From Bacillus sp. ISL-55 (lineage in GTDB: Bacteria; Bacillota; Bacilli; Bacillales; Cytobacillaceae), in NCBI RefSeq assembly GCF_018613155.1, contig NZ_JAGGQU010000024.1, positions 1-64,000 on the forward strand: a DNA stretch of 64,000 nt, in the 5' to 3' direction. Shown here piece by piece: positions 7,381 through 16,294 of the stretch (its first letter is position 1; each line of letters opens with the position of its first letter). Position numbers and translations under genes: made by a program. A model generated the notes under the pieces. That model saw only the letters and a program-made list of their open reading frames with translations. It made no database searches and was not told where the DNA came from.

Positions 7381-9759
7381 ATGAAACATAAAAAAATTAT
7401 CTCTGGTTTAGTAGCTGCAAGTTTGCTGGCATCCTCACCATGGACTCCAGCGCTCGCTGAGTCGTTAAAATGGAATTATGTAAATGCATACGAAGAAAAG
7501 GACGGCAGCTTGTTCAACAGCGAAAACTATGATTTTATGAAATTCTCGGAAATCGGCGACAAGCTTGCTCAAATCGAGAAGCAATCCAATCGTGTGAAGG
7601 TCGAAGTAAAAGGCCAATCATCAACAGGCCAGCCTCTTTATGTCGTGACGATTGCTGCCCCTGACTCTCATGGCAAGTTCGGCAAGATTCAAGCATTAAG
7701 AAAACAAATGTTCAAAAACCCTGGCAAAGCACAGGACTGGATTGAAAACAACCCAGACTTCAAGGTGCCCATCATGATCAATGGCTCCATTCATGGTACG
7801 GAGTTCATCGGCAGTGACGCGGTCATGCAGCTGATCGAGCGCTTTGCTCTTGAAAATGATGACACAACGAAGGAAATCCTGGATAATAACATCCTGATTT
7901 TCAATGTTGTTCAGAATCCTGATGGCCGGATTGATGCTACACGTTTCAACGGAGAAGGAATCGACTTGAATCGCGACTTTATCACCCAGTCACAACCGGA
8001 AACTCAGGAGACCGTTTCCCTGATCAAGGAGTGGAATCCGATGGTCTTCCTTGATACACATGGCTATGTTAAAAATTATGCACCGAACAAGCAGGGGCTC
8101 ATTGAACCTTGTACGGTTCCTCATAACCCTAATTACGAATATGATTTGTATGAAAAGTGGGCAATGGACCAGGCTGAAGCAATGGAAACTGAAATCATGT
8201 CGAACAAGGACAATTTTACTGGTAACTTGTATCAAAATATGGTCGGTACCTATATTCCTCAGCGTGATGACGCAGAAGGCTGGGATGATTATCCGCCAAT
8301 CTTCACGCCAATGTATGCAATGTACCATGGCGCATATGGCCATACGCTTGAAGCGCCAACAAATGATGAAGACGGCGTTCGCTGGATGTATGACGCCATC
8401 ATGGGCGCATTGAAAAATGCTACAGATAACAAGCAGGAAATGATCAAAGACCAAATCGAGATGTTCAAGCGCGGCATCAATTTTGATCACCCATTCCATG
8501 AAGAGGGCTTCTTCCCGACTGCCTATGTGCTCCCTGTTGATTCCAAAGATCCAACCGTGACACAAAAGGCTGTTAATCATCTTCAGAAAAACGACATCGA
8601 AGTCGTCCAGTCTTCGAAGGCTTTTACAGCGGATGGCAAGTCTTATCCTAAAGGCACCTATATCGTAAAAATGGATCAGGCAAAAGCGGGGCTTGCCAAT
8701 ACGATGCTTTGGGATGGTGAGAACATCACCGAAGACGTTGATGCCATGTATGACATCTCAGCATGGAGCCTGCCAGAGCTCTGGGGCTTCGAGGCAATTG
8801 CGGTCGAAAGTGATTTTGATGTGACAGCTACGAAAGTGAACCAAATACAGGAACAGGGATCTGTCAGCGGCAAAGGTCCATTCCTGATTCCGAACAGCTC
8901 AGTGAAAGCTGTTAACCTTGTGAATACTCTTCTTCAGCAAGGCGTTAATGTAAAGCGCGATTCTGAAGGCAATTTTTATACAAAAGCAGCTGCGAACGTG
9001 ATTTCAGCAGCAGTAAAACAATCCGGACTGCATATTGAATCAACTAAGGTTCCGGATGAAGCGGTTGAAGTGGCAGACATGAAGGTCGCAATCTTGAAGG
9101 ATGGCGGCATGAATAAGGCTCAGTCGCACTCTGGTACAAAGCTCGCCCTTAAACGCCTGGGCTTCAAGGTTATTGAAGTAACTCCGGCAGAGGTGGCAGA
9201 AGAAGGTCTTTCCAGCTTTGACGTCTTCGTTTACAGCGGCACGGAAGGATTGATTGCCAAAACTCAGTCACGTGATGGCAATAAAGAGTTCGGGTTCCAA
9301 AATCCAGCTCAGTTTGATAGTTTCAAAGCGAATGTAGAGGAATTTTTAAATAATGGCGGCAAATATATCGCAGTCGGTGCTGGCGCATCGCTCGCAACAA
9401 AGACATTGGGACTAACTGATGACGATATTGTCGTGGCAGGCTACAGCAGCAACGGCATTGCAAAGGTTGATTACAGCGGCGAAGGTGTGACTGGAGGATA
9501 TGGCGAGGATGATCTCGGTTTTGTTTATCGCCCTGTCTGGTATGAAAACACCGGTAACGACGAGATATCCGCAACATTTGACGACAACTCCGACTTCTTC
9601 GTCGCCGGCCACTGGAAAAACAATGGTGTAGCACAGGGCAAGGCAGTCATCGTCAAAGAACAGGATAAGGACGTTACAATGATCGGCCTGGAAGCTGGTT
9701 TCCGGGACCATACCGATTATCTGTTCCGACTTCTTTCCAACAGCATTTTTGAAAAATAA
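7381..9759 (+). CDS. Secreted M14-family zinc carboxypeptidase
   Basis: 792 aa. A signal peptide (KHKKIISGLVAASLLASS, cleavage near ALA-ES, about residue 27) directs export. The M14 catalytic domain (about 50-350) has HGTE (zinc ligands His138 and Glu141), DGRIDATRFNGEGIDLNRDF (substrate carboxylate-binding Asn-Arg), FLDTHGY (zinc ligand His227) and HTLEAP (general base Glu324). Residues about 360-790 form a long C-terminal part with no recognised motif, partly like a class I glutamine-amidotransferase-type alpha/beta region (FDVFVYSGTEGL, GGKYIAVGAGASL). The start has TTCGGAGGAATACATA upstream. It probably scavenges peptides outside the cell. Monocistronic, with a terminator on each side. 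Confidence 0.85.
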   Translation: MKHKKIISGLVAASLLASSPWTPALAESLKWNYVNAYEEKDGSLFNSENYDFMKFSEIGDKLAQIEKQSNRVKVEVKGQSSTGQPLYVVTIAAPDSHGKFGKIQALRKQMFKNPGKAQDWIENNPDFKVPIMINGSIHGTEFIGSDAVMQLIERFALENDDTTKEILDNNILIFNVVQNPDGRIDATRFNGEGIDLNRDFITQSQPETQETVSLIKEWNPMVFLDTHGYVKNYAPNKQGLIEPCTVPHNPNYEYDLYEKWAMDQAEAMETEIMSNKDNFTGNLYQNMVGTYIPQRDDAEGWDDYPPIFTPMYAMYHGAYGHTLEAPTNDEDGVRWMYDAIMGALKNATDNKQEMIKDQIEMFKRGINFDHPFHEEGFFPTAYVLPVDSKDPTVTQKAVNHLQKNDIEVVQSSKAFTADGKSYPKGTYIVKMDQAKAGLANTMLWDGENITEDVDAMYDISAWSLPELWGFEAIAVESDFDVTATKVNQIQEQGSVSGKGPFLIPNSSVKAVNLVNTLLQQGVNVKRDSEGNFYTKAAANVISAAVKQSGLHIESTKVPDEAVEVADMKVAILKDGGMNKAQSHSGTKLALKRLGFKVIEVTPAEVAEEGLSSFDVFVYSGTEGLIAKTQSRDGNKEFGFQNPAQFDSFKANVEEFLNNGGKYIAVGAGASLATKTLGLTDDDIVVAGYSSNGIAKVDYSGEGVTGGYGEDDLGFVYRPVWYENTGNDEISATFDDNSDFFVAGHWKNNGVAQGKAVIVKEQDKDVTMIGLEAGFRDHTDYLFRLLSNSIFEK

Positions 9760-9766
9760 GAATGTA

Positions 9767-9797
9767 AAAAGCATCGGGTAATTTGCCCGATGCTTTT
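9767..9797. terminator. Bidirectional terminator
   Basis: AAAAGCATCGGG and CCCGATGCTTTT form a 12-bp stem around a short loop, with A and T tracts on opposite sides. It serves the M14 gene (plus) and the convergent gene at 9799 (minus). Confidence 0.85.
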
Positions 9798-9798
9798 G

Positions 9799-10224
9799 TT
9801 AGTTATGAGAATAGTATTTTTCAAGAAGCAGATAATCCCGAGTCTTCACGATTTCGATATTATTAGCAAGAGCAAACTCTTCAAGCTCACCTATCAGCTG
9901 TTCGCTATTAAAGTAGGCCACACTGAAATTGAAACCTCCCCTCACCTTCACCACTGCATTCTTCGTCGTCCAGCCAATCCGGCCGAACTTTATATTTCTG
10001 ATATTCTCAGTTGTAAGTACTTTTCGGTATATTGTTATATTTGAGATGGTCATTTTATATTCAAGTTGATTTGAAGAAATCGTTAAATGGAATCGAAGAT
10101 AAATAATTAGAACTAAAGCAATCGGAATCAGTAATTGAAAGAACCTGTTAAAGTTTGATGAGAAAGGCATAACAACTAACAATGAAGATATTATGTATAT
10201 TGGTGCCCTGCCAGAATAAGTCAA
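9799..10224 (-). CDS. Small membrane protein with a PH-like C-terminal part
   Basis: 141 aa. Two hydrophobic segments (about residues 9-23 and 31-45) form an N-terminal hairpin, followed by a beta-rich cytoplasmic region (LTISSNQLEYKMTISNITIY, IRNIKFGRIGWTTKNAVVKV) resembling the bacterial PH-domain membrane proteins of Bacilli. I do not recognise an exact family. The start is TTG at 10222-10224, preceded by GGGGGGAGTTAG. It is convergent to the M14 peptidase gene. Function unknown. Confidence 0.6.
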   Translation of the reverse strand: MTYSGRAPIYIISSLLVVMPFSSNFNRFFQLLIPIALVLIIYLRFHLTISSNQLEYKMTISNITIYRKVLTTENIRNIKFGRIGWTTKNAVVKVRGGFNFSVAYFNSEQLIGELEEFALANNIEIVKTRDYLLLEKYYSHN

Positions 10225-10277
10225 CTAACTCCCCCCTCATTCATTTTATTTTACCAGATAAATCCAGATTATGATAT

Positions 10278-10311
10278 AGAAAAAGACCACCTTCACAGGT
10301 GATCTGCTTTT
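10278..10311 (-). terminator. Rho-independent terminator
   Basis: On the minus strand GATCACCT-gtga-AGGTGGTC is followed by TTTTTC, just after the LysM-M14 gene. Confidence 0.75.
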
Positions 10312-11502
10312 TCATAGGTAAAGTCCCGCAAGAAAAATCCCCAATGCTTCTTCATAAATCTCATCGAATTGCGAAAGCGGCAGCGGGTTTATTCCGAAGC
10401 CGAGCTCGACGGTAAAGCCCGGGCGCCGCCAATCCTGGATGAACCAGTCTTTATAGCCGGCATAGCTCTCAATCGTTTTGACCGGCTGGTAACCGCTCAC
10501 CCTGGCAAATTCATTGACCATTGCTTCTGATTCAGGCGGCTCTAGGTTATCGAACCCCCAATAAATGACTTCTCCCTGGGTATGGAACGCCAGAACCCTG
10601 GCAAAATCGCGTCTTCTTGTCATTTCTGCCATCGCAACCGCTTCTGGTTCGGATAATGGATTTGGCCCAACATAATCCCTCGGGCCAGGCTGAGTTGGGT
10701 TCCGATCTCTTTCAAGTTCCCATTTTGCCGGAAATTGGTCGTTCAGGTCCACGCCTCTTATATTCGCCTTCCAACCGCTGAAATCGAGGCTTCCTCTATT
10801 CAATTCTACTACTCTTTCATTCCATGGTTCCGCATCAGGCGGACCATTGAGCACGAGATTGACTCCATCGGGATTGACCATCGGTACAATCGATAATGTC
10901 GTCTGTCCATAGAAATTCTGCATCGACAGGCCCCGTATTGAGGACTTATTTGTCAATGCCAGCAGATAGTCGTTCAGAAAAGTCATGATGATCGGAGTGG
11001 TAATCCATTCATTGGCATGGAACGATCCATTATAATGAACCCGCTTATTGCCGTTCCCAATCAAAGTTTCTGGTATGCTTTTACCTAAGACAGAATTGCC
11101 AATGGAAGGTACCCTCATGAAAGGATAGACATTTTCCAATCGTCGCAAATCACTCATCAGCGAGGCATAATCATAATTCTTTTTCCCCTCGACGATTCTC
11201 CAGGTAATTCTTAATGGGACCTTGATCATCTGTCCAATGTAAAGCCCATTTGGATTAATATTGCGGTTGGCCAGCAGCAGTGCATCGACCTGCAGATTCC
11301 TGCTTTGGGCAATTTTCCACAGAGTATCCCCTGCACGGATCCGATAATCCACCGCTGCAAAACCGGGAATCCTCACCGTCTGCCCCACATCCAGTGCATT
11401 CGGGTCGATATCACGGTTGGAATCTATGATCAACTGGAGAGGGATGTTGAAAATATTGCTGAAATACCAAAAGGAATCTCCTCTTCTCACATATATATCC
11501 AT
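10312..11502 (-). CDS. LysM-M14 gamma-D-glutamyl-L-diamino acid endopeptidase
   Basis: 396 aa. Two tandem LysM peptidoglycan-binding modules at about residues 2-46 (VRRGDSFWYFSNIFNIPLQL) and 51-95 (IRAGDTLWKIAQSRNLQVDA), then an M14 domain: FHANEW (zinc His/Glu), NPDGVNLVLNG, GVDLNDQFPAKW, LAFHTQGEVIYWG (zinc His), and VELGFG with the catalytic Glu. The architecture matches endopeptidase I of Bacillus (YqgT-type), which cleaves the gamma-D-Glu-meso-DAP bond of peptide stems, for example during spore-wall turnover. There is no signal peptide, consistent with a mother-cell cytoplasmic enzyme. It starts with ATG after AGGAGGCGCGCT. Confidence 0.88.
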   Translation of the reverse strand: MDIYVRRGDSFWYFSNIFNIPLQLIIDSNRDIDPNALDVGQTVRIPGFAAVDYRIRAGDTLWKIAQSRNLQVDALLLANRNINPNGLYIGQMIKVPLRITWRIVEGKKNYDYASLMSDLRRLENVYPFMRVPSIGNSVLGKSIPETLIGNGNKRVHYNGSFHANEWITTPIIMTFLNDYLLALTNKSSIRGLSMQNFYGQTTLSIVPMVNPDGVNLVLNGPPDAEPWNERVVELNRGSLDFSGWKANIRGVDLNDQFPAKWELERDRNPTQPGPRDYVGPNPLSEPEAVAMAEMTRRRDFARVLAFHTQGEVIYWGFDNLEPPESEAMVNEFARVSGYQPVKTIESYAGYKDWFIQDWRRPGFTVELGFGINPLPLSQFDEIYEEALGIFLAGLYL

Positions 11503-11588
11503 AGCGCGCCTCCTGTTCTTTCAAAGTTGCATCTATACATATGTATATGAGTGGCTTTGGATTCTATTTCAGAAGATGAAAATTAGCC

Positions 11589-12158
11589 TTATTTTTTCAA
11601 GCCTTTGATCAAGGCTGCGACTGCGAGCTGGTAACTTTCATCCAGATCCAGCGACATCCCGAACCCCCTGCTTTGTTCCAGTGATGCAAATCCATGCATC
11701 AAACTCCTTAACCCGCGGACAGCATGGATGGCTTCCTCTTCCATTAATCCAAATGGTTGGATGGCTGAAATGACGAGACCAACAATTTTTTTACCAGCGT
11801 CATTGACTGTCTCATCTGCAGGGTCAGGGGCTGCTAGCGCGAACTCGTACAGTCCAGGATTTCTTCTTGCAAAGGTTAAATACGCCTGGCTTAATGCCAT
11901 GATGGCTTCGTCTCCTTTAGACTTTCCTTGCGCTTCCTCCGCCAAACTGTTGTACAGTTTTTTAAGGGAGTAAACGGCCAGCTCTCTTTTAATTCCCGGC
12001 AGGCCATCAAAGTGATTGTATAAGGAAGGCGGTTTGATGCTGAGTTTTTTTGCAAGCATGGCAAGCGTTACATATTCACTTCCCTCCTCATTCGCTAGCT
12101 CCGCAGCTGCTAAAATGATCGTATTTTTATCAAGTGCAATTTTCGGTCTTGGTGACAT
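11589..12158 (-). CDS. TetR/AcrR family repressor
   Basis: 189 aa. The N-terminal helix-turn-helix spans about residues 10-58 (IILAAAELANEEGSEYVTLAMLAKKLSIKPPSLYNHF), a good TetR match. The C-terminal ligand region (FARRNPGLYEFALAAPDPADE; HAVRGLRSLMHGFASLE) resembles the WHG/TetR_C_33 group. It lies 14 bases downstream of the metallo-hydrolase gene, and both should be transcribed from the promoter near 12900, which carries two matching palindromes. The likely circuit is autorepression plus control of the hydrolase by an unknown small molecule. Confidence 0.88.
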   Translation of the reverse strand: MSPRPKIALDKNTIILAAAELANEEGSEYVTLAMLAKKLSIKPPSLYNHFDGLPGIKRELAVYSLKKLYNSLAEEAQGKSKGDEAIMALSQAYLTFARRNPGLYEFALAAPDPADETVNDAGKKIVGLVISAIQPFGLMEEEAIHAVRGLRSLMHGFASLEQSRGFGMSLDLDESYQLAVAALIKGLKK

Positions 12159-12172
12159 GTTTTCATACTCCC

Positions 12173-12880
12173 TTATTTTGTAAAAGTTGCCTCAGCTTTT
12201 TGGATGGCTTTTTCAATATCTGTTCCAGGATTTCGAAGTAATTCACCGTGCCCAACAGCCAACAGACTTGGGTTTAACCCATGAATTTTCCGTGCACTTT
12301 GCAAGGCGGTTTCTCTATGCCAGGTCGCCATCGCCGGAAAAGGAAACCATGGGACTGTCACCCCTGAAACGGCTGTACCGCCCCTGGTTTGAAAAGCATC
12401 CCCCGCAATCAGCATATTGGTTCTTGGGTCGAGGAATGAGATCGAACCTGGTGTGTGTCCAGGAGTTGAGATTGCCTGCAAAGAACCGATATAATCCCCT
12501 TCCTTTACAAGGATATCCGGTCTTGTTTTGATCTTCTTTGGTACGCCGCCACGAATAGGCGTTTGGGGTTCTGTTGAGTCAAGAGAGGTATCACCAGCTA
12601 AAAGGCGCGAATCCCGGCCAGAAATATAAACCGGAACTCCCAGTTTGTCTTTCAGCTCATCAAGCGCACCAATATGGTCGCTGTGAGCATGTGTCAAAAC
12701 AATCCTTTTGATTTGCTTTCCGATTTTTTCAGCTGCCTGCAAAATTGGCTTCGCACTGTTCGGAAGTGCCGCATCAATTAAAGTCAGTCCATCCTCCTCC
12801 TCGATAAAATAACAATTCACAGGAAAAACCCTTGGCATGAATGACAACTGATATAAAAAACCCTCTTTGATCACTCTCAT
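12173..12880 (-). CDS. MBL-fold metallo-hydrolase
   Basis: 235 aa. Metal-binding motif HAHSDHIGALDEL (about residues 64-69), STPGHTPGSISFLD (His, about 138), LIAGDAFQTRGG (Asp, about 157) and VGHGE (C-terminal His, about 213): a complete dinuclear zinc site. It belongs to the YflN-like subgroup that sits with TetR regulators in Bacillus. The substrate is unknown; hydrolysis of an ester, lactone or thioester is plausible. First gene of the pair with the TetR gene, behind the double operator. Confidence 0.85.
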   Translation of the reverse strand: MRVIKEGFLYQLSFMPRVFPVNCYFIEEEDGLTLIDAALPNSAKPILQAAEKIGKQIKRIVLTHAHSDHIGALDELKDKLGVPVYISGRDSRLLAGDTSLDSTEPQTPIRGGVPKKIKTRPDILVKEGDYIGSLQAISTPGHTPGSISFLDPRTNMLIAGDAFQTRGGTAVSGVTVPWFPFPAMATWHRETALQSARKIHGLNPSLLAVGHGELLRNPGTDIEKAIQKAEATFTK

Positions 12881-12899
12881 TTTAGTGAACCTCCCAAAA

Positions 12900-12940
12900 A
12901 ACTAATATCGTTAGTTTTATTTTAACTAATGTCATTAGTT
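12900..12940. promoter_or_regulatory. Twin TetR operators
   Basis: Two 17-bp palindromes, AACTAATATCGTTAGTT (12900-12916) and AACTAATGTCATTAGTT (12924-12940), have a 24-bp centre-to-centre spacing. They lie directly upstream of the metallo-hydrolase/TetR pair. The near-identical halves AACTAA and TTAGTT make this a strong candidate site for the adjacent TetR protein. Confidence 0.8.
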
Positions 12941-13097
12941 TTAGCAAGCATTAATAGGATAAATTATGAAAAATGTACCGGTTCCTCCCCATATCTTAGA
13001 TTAATGCTGATATTAGACTGCTTTGATGGCTATCTATTGTGTGATTGGCAGTGAACTTATCAGTTTTTCGATGGTCAATTGGTTTTGTAAAGTGAAT

Positions 13098-13293
13098 TTA
13101 CGGTTGGAATCAATATTTTTACGGTTGAACAATTTTTATTTACGGTTGCACAGCTTTTATTTACGGTTGCACAAATTTATCTCCAGTTAAAGCAGATTTA
13201 TCTCCAGTTGTACAACTTTTATCTCCGGTTGAAGCAGATTTATCTCCAATTGTACAACTTTTATCTCCGGTTGAAGCAGTTTTATTTACGCAT
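13098..13293. repeat. 21-bp phased array of TTTACGGTTG / ATCTCCGGTTG units
   Basis: On the plus strand TTACGGTTG occurs at a strict 21-bp step (its A at 13100, 13121, 13142, 13163). Then ATCTCC(A/G)GTTG units start at 13179, 13200, 13221, 13242, 13263 and 13284, again exactly 21 bp apart. Spacers alternate between GAAGCAG-type and TACAACTT-type, giving a 42-bp dimer. Because 21 is a multiple of three, the minus strand translates as a spurious TGDKS repeat. There is no other gene in the 12881-13344 gap. Confidence 0.85.
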
Positions 13294-13297
13294 GTCC

Positions 13298-13339
13298 AAA
13301 AAAAAGAAGCACCGACGATAAAAAAATCGGGCTTCTTCA
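13298..13339 (-). terminator. Rho-independent terminator of the amino acid ABC operon
   Basis: On the minus strand GAAGAAGCCCGA pairs (with a mismatch) with TCGGTGCTTCTT, followed by TTTTTT. It lies directly downstream of the ATPase gene stop. Confidence 0.8.
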
Positions 13340-13344
13340 TCAAA

Positions 13345-14067
13345 CTATAATACCTTGCTCAAAAACGCTTTCGTGCGCTCATGCTGTGGATTTTCAAAAA
13401 TCTCATTCGGCTTGTTTTCTTCCACAATCAATCCGCCGTCCATGAAGATGACTCGGTCACCGACTTCGCGGGCAAAGCCCATTTCGTGGGTGACGACGAC
13501 CATCGTCATTCCTTCGCGCGCAAGCTGTTTGATTACCTCTAATACTTCTCCGACCATTTCTGGATCAAGGGCAGAAGTTGGTTCATCGAACAGCATGATT
13601 TTTGGCTCCATGGCAAGGGCGCGGGCGATCGCCACCCGCTGCTTTTGCCCGCCGGAAAGTGATTCCGGGTAGGCTTCTGCTTTGTCCTCAAGCCCTACCT
13701 TTTTCAGCAGCTCCATACCTTTCTCCCTTGCCTGCTGTTCGGAAACTCCTCTTACCTTAAGCGGAGCCAGCATGATGTTTTCGATTACTGTCTTATGAGG
13801 GAAGAGATTGAAGTGCTGGAATACCATCCCGACCTCTTCGCGCACTTTGTTGATGTCTGACCCCTTATCCGTAATGTCTATATCTTCAATCAGCACATGT
13901 CCATCCGTAATCGTTTCGAGCAGGTTTATGCAGCGGAGAAAGGTGGATTTGCCGGAACCCGAAGGACCGATCACGACAACGACTTCCTGTGGCTGGACCT
14001 CAACATTTATTCCATTCAACACCTTGTTGCTGCCGAAGGTTTTTTGCAGATTAGCGACTTTGATCAT
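13345..14067 (-). CDS. Polar amino acid ABC transporter, ATP-binding subunit
   Basis: 240 aa. Walker [13 protein letters not shown] (about residues 33-44), Q-loop FQHFNLFPH, signature [16 protein letters not shown], Walker [14 protein letters not shown] and switch His in [10 protein letters not shown]: a complete GlnQ/ArtM/HisP-type ATPase. It starts with ATG, overlapping the permease stop by 4 bases. It is the last gene of the importer operon binding protein - permease - ATPase. The family imports glutamine, arginine, histidine or cystine; the sequence alone does not fix the substrate. Confidence 0.93.
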   Translation of the reverse strand: MIKVANLQKTFGSNKVLNGINVEVQPQEVVVVIGPSGSGKSTFLRCINLLETITDGHVLIEDIDITDKGSDINKVREEVGMVFQHFNLFPHKTVIENIMLAPLKVRGVSEQQAREKGMELLKKVGLEDKAEAYPESLSGGQKQRVAIARALAMEPKIMLFDEPTSALDPEMVGEVLEVIKQLAREGMTMVVVTHEMGFAREVGDRVIFMDGGLIVEENKPNEIFENPQHERTKAFLSKVL

Positions 14068-14720
14068 TCTGTTTTCAGCCTTCTTTCGAGGAGATTTAGT
14101 AAAAAGCTAAGCGATAGCGTCAATATTAGGTAAATGACAGCAGCGGTAAGGTATGGCTCCCAAACACGGGAATACTGTCCTGACATCGCCCGGCCCCAGT
14201 ACATAATTTCCGGCGTCGCGACAACCGCCGCAAGTGATGATTCCTTGATTAGTACAATGAACTCATTTCCAAGAGGCGGAATCATCCGCTTGAAGGCCTG
14301 GGGTAAAATGACATACCTCATTGCCTGGACATGGGTCATTCCAAGAGAGCGGGCTGCTTCCATCTGCCCGCGGTCGATCGATTGGATTCCAGCCCTGAAA
14401 ATCTCGGCGATATAGGCTGCCGCATTCAGCGACAGAGCGATGATTGTTGCGACAATTCCGTTTGTCTCCCCAATGAGCATAGGGACAACACCAAAATGAA
14501 TCAGCAGTATTTGCACAAATAACGGCGTACCGCGGAAGAAAGTTATATACCAGATAAATGGCCATGTCAGTACTTTCCGTCGCTGGATCTTGCCGAGGCC
14601 GATGAAAAGTCCGAGGATTGTCCCAATTAAGATCCCGGCCAAAGACAGCCCGATCGTCAGCAAGGTTCCTTTTATTAGATAAGGAGAATATTCAACAATA
14701 ATATCAAAACGAAAATCCAT
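14064..14720 (-). CDS. Polar amino acid ABC transporter, permease
   Basis: 218 aa integral membrane protein of the HisMQ family. Several membrane segments can be seen ([53 protein letters not shown]-terminal [22 protein letters not shown]). The EAA loop is [23 protein letters not shown] start it at the ATG at 14718-14720 (GGAGGGCAAGCT upstream), because the 17 extra residues of the longer frame have no ribosome site. Separated from the binding-protein gene by a terminator-like hairpin, it overlaps the ATPase gene. Confidence 0.92.
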   Translation of the reverse strand: MDFRFDIIVEYSPYLIKGTLLTIGLSLAGILIGTILGLFIGLGKIQRRKVLTWPFIWYITFFRGTPLFVQILLIHFGVVPMLIGETNGIVATIIALSLNAAAYIAEIFRAGIQSIDRGQMEAARSLGMTHVQAMRYVILPQAFKRMIPPLGNEFIVLIKESSLAAVVATPEIMYWGRAMSGQYSRVWEPYLTAAVIYLILTLSLSFLLNLLERRLKTE

Positions 14721-14766
14721 AGCTTGCCCTCCAAAGCCCCGAGGCCTGGGACTAGATTTTGAGATG

Positions 14767-14807
14767 TACAAAAAAATGCGTAACGCTGTTTTTCAAGTGT
14801 TACGCAT
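14767..14807 (-). terminator. Intercistronic terminator-like hairpin (partial attenuator)
   Basis: ATGCGTAAC and GTTACGCAT form a perfect 9-bp stem. On the minus strand it is followed by TTTTTTGTAC. It lies between the binding-protein gene and the permease, where leaky termination usually leaves the binding protein in excess over the membrane subunits. Confidence 0.75.
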
Positions 14808-14834
14808 CATCGAAGATTCATAGTTTATGAGTGG

Positions 14835-15644
14835 TTATTCTGATGCTTCTTGTTCCGCCTTCAGCATTTCCATGTTTGGCTCCTGGCCGAACCATTCTTG
14901 ATAGATTTTTTCATACGTTCCATTCTCGACGATTTTCTTGATTGCTTTATCAAAGTTCGCCTTCAGATCGGAGCCTTTAGGGAACAGGATTACATAGTAT
15001 TCTGCCTCGAAGCTGCCACTGTCTTCAATGACCTTCAGTTTTTCTTTCGGATTGTTTTTGGCATATACTTCGACAACACCGTTATCGGCAACGACTGCAT
15101 CTGCACCGCCAGAAAGCATTTCCATGATTGCCAGGTTGTTATTATCGAATTTTTTGATATCTTCGTTATTTTTGCCAAGGAGCTTATCCATTGCTGCCTG
15201 TCCGGTTGTGCCATTTTGGACAGCCACTACCTTGCCCTTCAGATCAGCGGCACTTTTAATATCGCTGTCTTCGCGGACAAGGATTTTATTGGTGGACAAG
15301 AAATACGGCAGTGAAAAATCATAAGTCTGCTTGCGCTCATCATTGATAGAGATCGAGGATACTGCCAGATCAGCTCGCTTGCTCTTGATCTCAACAAAAA
15401 TCGGATCCCAGCCGACATTCTCGATCTTCAGCTCATAGCCAGCTTCTTTCGCGGCAGCTTTTAGAAAATCAATATCAAAACCAACAATCTTGTCCCCTTC
15501 CATGTACTCAAATGGTGCATACGCTGCGTCCGTGACCACCCTTAGTTCCTTGGATCCTGTTCCTCCTGAGCTGCTTGAACCACAGGCCGACACTACAAGC
15601 GCCATGATTGCCAACATCACGATCGCAAGAAATCTTTTTTTCAT
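14835..15644 (-). CDS. Polar (probably basic) amino acid ABC transporter, substrate-binding lipoprotein
   Basis: 269 aa. Lipoprotein signal with lipobox VSAC (Cys at about residue 21), followed by a Ser/Gly linker. Periplasmic-binding-protein type 3 domain: VVTDAAYAPFEYMEGDKIVGFDIDFLKA, SSISINDERKQTYDFSLPYF, KGKVVAVQNGTTGQAAMD, and C-terminal NGTYEKIYQEWFG. The FEYMEG and DFS motifs resemble ArtP/YqiX-type arginine- or lysine-binding proteins, but glutamine or cystine cannot be excluded. It starts with ATG after AGAGGGGGCAATCAGA. First gene of the importer operon. Confidence 0.9.
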   Translation of the reverse strand: MKKRFLAIVMLAIMALVVSACGSSSSGGTGSKELRVVTDAAYAPFEYMEGDKIVGFDIDFLKAAAKEAGYELKIENVGWDPIFVEIKSKRADLAVSSISINDERKQTYDFSLPYFLSTNKILVREDSDIKSAADLKGKVVAVQNGTTGQAAMDKLLGKNNEDIKKFDNNNLAIMEMLSGGADAVVADNGVVEVYAKNNPKEKLKVIEDSGSFEAEYYVILFPKGSDLKANFDKAIKKIVENGTYEKIYQEWFGQEPNMEMLKAEQEASE

Positions 15645-15819
15645 TCTGATTGCCCCCTCTTATTAAAAAACGTGCATAACTTTTAATAATTTATATGTAG
15701 AGAAGCAGGCTTGTATTACTTTTTACAGTTATAAGAAAAACTTATATTTATAGTTTCACACCTTGTCATTTCCTTATGTTTCCTTTTAGATTATGATTTT
15801 ACTAGGGAGGGGATTTCAT

Positions 15820-16200
15820 ATGACATATAAATTCAAAGCAATTGACCATGTTCAGCTGGCAGCACCTAAGGGATCAGAAGATCAGGCCAGGAGATTTTTC
15901 GGAGAAATAATTGGTTTTGAAGAAATCGAAAAGCCGGCAGAATTGAAAAAGCGAGGCGGAGCATGGTTCCAGTATGGAAATTGTCAAATTCATATCGGGA
16001 TTGAGGAACCTTTTGTACCTGCACGCAAAGCGCATCCGGCATTTGAAATTGAGAATATCGAGGGATTGAAGGAGCATTTGTCCTCTTCAGGAATCGAATA
16101 TATTGAAGATGACAAGCTACCAGGCGCGAACAGGATATATGTGAACGATCCGTTCGGGAATAGAATTGAATTGCTCGAATGGCAACACACACTAAAATAG
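15820..16200 (+). CDS. VOC (glyoxalase/bleomycin-resistance fold) protein
   Basis: 126 aa. The beta-alpha-beta-beta-beta vicinal-oxygen-chelate fold is recognisable from IDHVQLAAPKGSEDQARRFFGEIIGFEEIEK (possible metal His at about residue 9), GAWFQYGNCQIHIGIEE, HPAFEIENIEGLKEHL, and C-terminal RIYVNDPFGNRIELLEW (metal Glu). I start at the ATG at 15820 because GGGAGGGGATTTCAT precedes it. The substrate is unknown. Monocistronic, with its own terminator. Confidence 0.85.
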   Translation: MTYKFKAIDHVQLAAPKGSEDQARRFFGEIIGFEEIEKPAELKKRGGAWFQYGNCQIHIGIEEPFVPARKAHPAFEIENIEGLKEHLSSSGIEYIEDDKLPGANRIYVNDPFGNRIELLEWQHTLK

Positions 16201-16207
16201 TGCCTGC

Positions 16208-16242
16208 TTGCTCGATTGGTTTTCAATCGAGCAAATTTTTGG
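16208..16242 (+). terminator. Rho-independent terminator
   Basis: TTGCTCGATTG and CAATCGAGCAA around a 4-base loop, followed by ATTTTTGG. Confidence 0.85.
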
Positions 16243-16294
16243 TATCATATTTAGAAAAGCGAAATATTCGTTCTGAGAAAGAAGTGTTGATGGA

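Noticed and set aside
13161-13343. Minus-strand 60-aa frame with repeated TGDKS
   Set aside because: It arises because the 21-bp array happens to be a multiple of three. It overlaps the ABC-operon terminator and has no ribosome site.
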